From positions 1 through 21,583 of IMG/VR virus record IMGVR_UViG_3300033144_002551: a stretch of 21,583 nt of DNA; one strand, 5' to 3'. The notes beneath the pieces were generated by a model, which was not told where the DNA came from, made no database searches, and worked only from the letters and a program-made list of their open reading frames with translations. The position numbers and the translations under genes were made by a program. The stretch comes from a virus. Of this stretch, positions 19,755 through 21,583 are shown piece after piece; within the stretch, counting starts at the first letter, position 1, and the number at the start of each line of letters is the position of its first letter.

Positions 19755-20441
19755 ATGGATACTCCAGAATCTTCAACAGAGGTAGCGGCGGAACCTACGA
19801 GTTCGACGTACACCATCAAGGTGGACGGTGCGGAGTCTGAGGTCACCCTAGGCGAACTTCAACAGGGGTACCAACGACAGGCGGATTACACCCGTAAGAC
19901 GCAGGAGTTGGCATCCGAACGTCAGCGTTTGGAGCAGGCCGAGGCAATAGTTTCGGCTTTGGAAGCGGACCCTCAGGGTGCGCTTTCTGCATTGTCGACA
20001 GCGTTCGGCATCGAGGACACCCGAGCAGTTCCTTCCACGGATGAGTGGGCGGATGAACCGGATCCTACGGAGCAGCGCATCGCTTCTTTGGAAGCGAGAG
20101 TGGCAACCCAGTCGCAGACGGCACGAAAGCAGGCTTTGGAAAAAGAAGTTTCTGTTCTGCACGAAAAGTACGGTGATTTCGATGCGGATGCCCTTTACAG
20201 GCATGCGTTGTCAAACCGGATTCCGAACTTGGATGCGGCGTACGCTCATATGAACTTTGGTTCTTTGGCTACTTATGCAGGGAAAATGCATGAGGATCGA
20301 GAGATAACCGAAGCGAAGCGCAACACCCCCGTGGAGAATGGCACCTCACGCCAGGCTGGTGTAATCACTAGCACGCCATCAGATAAACCGATGTCGATCC
20401 GTGAGGCTTTCGCCCAGGCCAAAAAACTACACGGCACCTAG
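19755..20441 (+). CDS. Capsid scaffolding protein
   Basis: 228 aa. Scaffold proteins guide capsid assembly and leave before packaging. The N-terminal VDGAESEVTLGELQQGYQRQ then ADYTRKTQELASERQRLEQA is a very typical scaffold start in phages with this gene order. It is acidic and almost wholly helical, with coiled-coil stretches at about 45-75 and 105-135. The basic C-terminus (MSIREAFAQAKKLHGT) is the expected capsid-binding end. The ribosome site (AGAGGGAA, about 12 bases before the ATG) is weak. It lies between portal and major capsid protein, separated from the latter by 18 bases. Confidence 0.88.
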   Translation: MDTPESSTEVAAEPTSSTYTIKVDGAESEVTLGELQQGYQRQADYTRKTQELASERQRLEQAEAIVSALEADPQGALSALSTAFGIEDTRAVPSTDEWADEPDPTEQRIASLEARVATQSQTARKQALEKEVSVLHEKYGDFDADALYRHALSNRIPNLDAAYAHMNFGSLATYAGKMHEDREITEAKRNTPVENGTSRQAGVITSTPSDKPMSIREAFAQAKKLHGT

Positions 20442-20459
20442 ACCTAAGGAGTAAGAATC

Positions 20460-21401
20460 ATGGCGGGAAACGCAAACTTTGATGAGATTCTCTCCACCAC
20501 GCTAAAGAACTACATTCCGAAACTGACAGACAACATCTTCAGTGCACGGCCGTTGTTCTACGCTTTGACGAACGGCCAGACCATTCGTCGAATCAGTGGT
20601 GGCGCGAATATCGTAGTACCGATCATTTATGGTACGAACTCAACCGCTGGTTCATACAGCGGTACGGATACCATCGACATCACGGCTCAGACAGGCATTT
20701 CGGCTGCTGAGTATTCGTGGGGGCAGTACGCCGCCACCGTGACGATCAGCGGTATCGAAGAAGCCAAGAATAACGGCGAAGCACAGATCATTGATCTGCT
20801 GGAAGGCAAGATTTTCCAGACGCAGGAATCCGTTATTGAGAGCATGAACACCATGTTTTGGGCTGATGGTACCGGCAACGGAGGCAAGGATTGGAACGGG
20901 CTGGCGAACATTATCGGCGGCACGGGCGTGACCCTTGGTGGAATCGATCCGCTTGCCGCAGGCAACTCGTGGTGGAAGTCCACTGAAGTCAATCAGGCTG
21001 GTGCGCTCACTATAGCCAGCATGGCTAACATCTATAACACCATTTCGGTTGGTAACGACCAGCCGACCATTGCAATCACCACGCAGGCTTTGTACGAGGC
21101 TTACGAGGCACTATTGACCGGTCAGATTCGGTACACTGATACCGATATGGCTGATGGCGGGTTCCAGAACCTGCTGTTCAAGGGTGCACCCGTAACCTTC
21201 GATGACGCTGCTGCCTCTGGTCAGTTGCTGTTCCTCAACACCAAGTACCTACAGTTGGTGGCTCATAGCGATGTCTGGTTCAAGCCGACACCGTTCGTGC
21301 GCCCAACCAATCAGGACGCTGTGTTCTCACAGTTGCTTTGTTATGGACAGTTGACATGCAGTAACCGTGCCCGTCAGGGCTTCATGTACGGGGCTACCTG
21401 A
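20460..21401 (+). CDS. Major capsid protein
   Basis: 313 aa from the ATG at 20460, with AAGGAG nine bases upstream. Forms the icosahedral head, most likely with an HK97-type fold. Recognised by the N-terminal ILSTTLKNYIPKLTDNIF and ARPLFYALT, GGANIVVPIIYGTNSTAGSY (about 47-66), the helix ESVIESMNTMFWADGTGNGG, and the C-terminal FKGAPVTFDDAAASGQLLFL, NTKYLQLVAHSD, CYGQLTCSNRARQG. No N-terminal delta domain is needed because scaffold is separate. No protease gene is seen nearby. Codon use (more AAC, ACC and GGT) differs slightly from the genes before it, as expected for a highly expressed gene. Confidence 0.93.
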   Translation: MAGNANFDEILSTTLKNYIPKLTDNIFSARPLFYALTNGQTIRRISGGANIVVPIIYGTNSTAGSYSGTDTIDITAQTGISAAEYSWGQYAATVTISGIEEAKNNGEAQIIDLLEGKIFQTQESVIESMNTMFWADGTGNGGKDWNGLANIIGGTGVTLGGIDPLAAGNSWWKSTEVNQAGALTIASMANIYNTISVGNDQPTIAITTQALYEAYEALLTGQIRYTDTDMADGGFQNLLFKGAPVTFDDAAASGQLLFLNTKYLQLVAHSDVWFKPTPFVRPTNQDAVFSQLLCYGQLTCSNRARQGFMYGAT

Positions 21402-21406
21402 TCCTG

Positions 21407-21583
21407 ATGGGACGAGGATTCGCTTACGCTTACAAGGCTGGCTCACGCCCATACGGGCAGCCCGCTGGTGACAAGTTTCGGGATTCGACACCACGGCCTC
21501 AAACCGTGGGATTCTCCCGCAACATCCAGCAAGTCAACCCGATAAGCAGCGAACCTGTCGTTCCAGAAGTGGTCAAATGTAGT
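21407..21583 (+). CDS. Unknown protein after the capsid gene, partial
   Basis: ATG at 21407, five bases after the capsid stop; the frame stays open for 59 codons to the window end. Starts MGRGFAYAYKAGSRPYGQPA and continues polar, Pro/Ser/Arg-rich (DKFRDSTPRPQTVGFSRNIQ). No good ribosome site, so coupling to the capsid gene is likely. Position suggests a minor head or head-tail protein. Not recognised. Confidence 0.6.
   Translation, partial: MGRGFAYAYKAGSRPYGQPAGDKFRDSTPRPQTVGFSRNIQQVNPISSEPVVPEVVKCS

Noticed and set aside
1-21583. tRNA genes, CRISPR arrays, insertion sequences, integrase and attachment sites
   Set aside because: Looked for by eye on both strands; no cloverleaf, no regularly spaced repeats, no transposase or recombinase motifs were found. 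Weak tRNA-like structures could be missed without software.

Overview
The window is a 21.6 kb piece of a tailed double-stranded DNA bacteriophage (Caudoviricetes) genome. It carries terminase, portal, scaffold and major capsid genes, a large virion protein, an endolysin with a holin, and a compact replication and recombination operon. No host genes, tRNA genes, integrase, CRISPR array or insertion sequence were seen. The high G+C content, the GTG and TTG starts and the r1t-like holin suggest a G+C-rich, probably actinobacterial host. That host call is an inference.

Layout. (1) 1-3210, plus strand: the 3' end of a large virion protein, then an amidase endolysin, four very small proteins, a holin and a 103-aa unknown. 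Most junctions are ATGA, TGATG or TAGTG overlaps. (2) 3223-7683, minus strand: in transcription order, a Cas4/RecB-like nuclease, an unknown protein with a Pro/Ala linker, a DnaB-like helicase, an archaeo-eukaryotic-type primase, a RusA resolvase, a PD-(D/E)XK-like protein and a small sigma-region-4-like protein. (3) 7834-10321, minus strand: eleven small genes, nearly all overlapping at start and stop, several Cys-rich. (4) 10322-10456: a divergent control region with an inverted repeat around a TATACA box. (5) 10457-13205, plus strand: a DUF932 protein, a zinc-ribbon-like protein, then a hairpin-flanked pair made of a small membrane protein and a GP88-like protein of unusual base composition. 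(6) 13206-13792: non-coding, crowded with hairpins. (7) 13793-21583, plus strand: small terminase, unknowns, large terminase in two reading frames, portal with a frame break, scaffold, major capsid protein and the start of a further gene.

How it works together. The leftward operons look early: they would open and copy DNA (primase, helicase) and process recombination intermediates (nucleases, RusA). No DNA polymerase is present, so the host enzyme or a polymerase outside the window would be needed. The rightward block from 13793 packages DNA and builds the capsid. The left end of the window is the end of the virion module plus lysis, so the genome probably runs terminase, capsid, (missing tail and ejection genes), large virion protein, lysis.

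Most notable points: a 13-base sequence shared by two intergenic sites, each next to a long G/C homopolymer hairpin (7791-7834 and 13671-13726); the hairpin-rich region beside the small terminase gene where strand composition also flips, a candidate origin or packaging site; a terminase split at an ATGA junction; a portal gene whose C-terminus continues in another frame; and a RusA with Ser in place of one catalytic Asp. All functional names rest on motifs read by eye; no database search was run.
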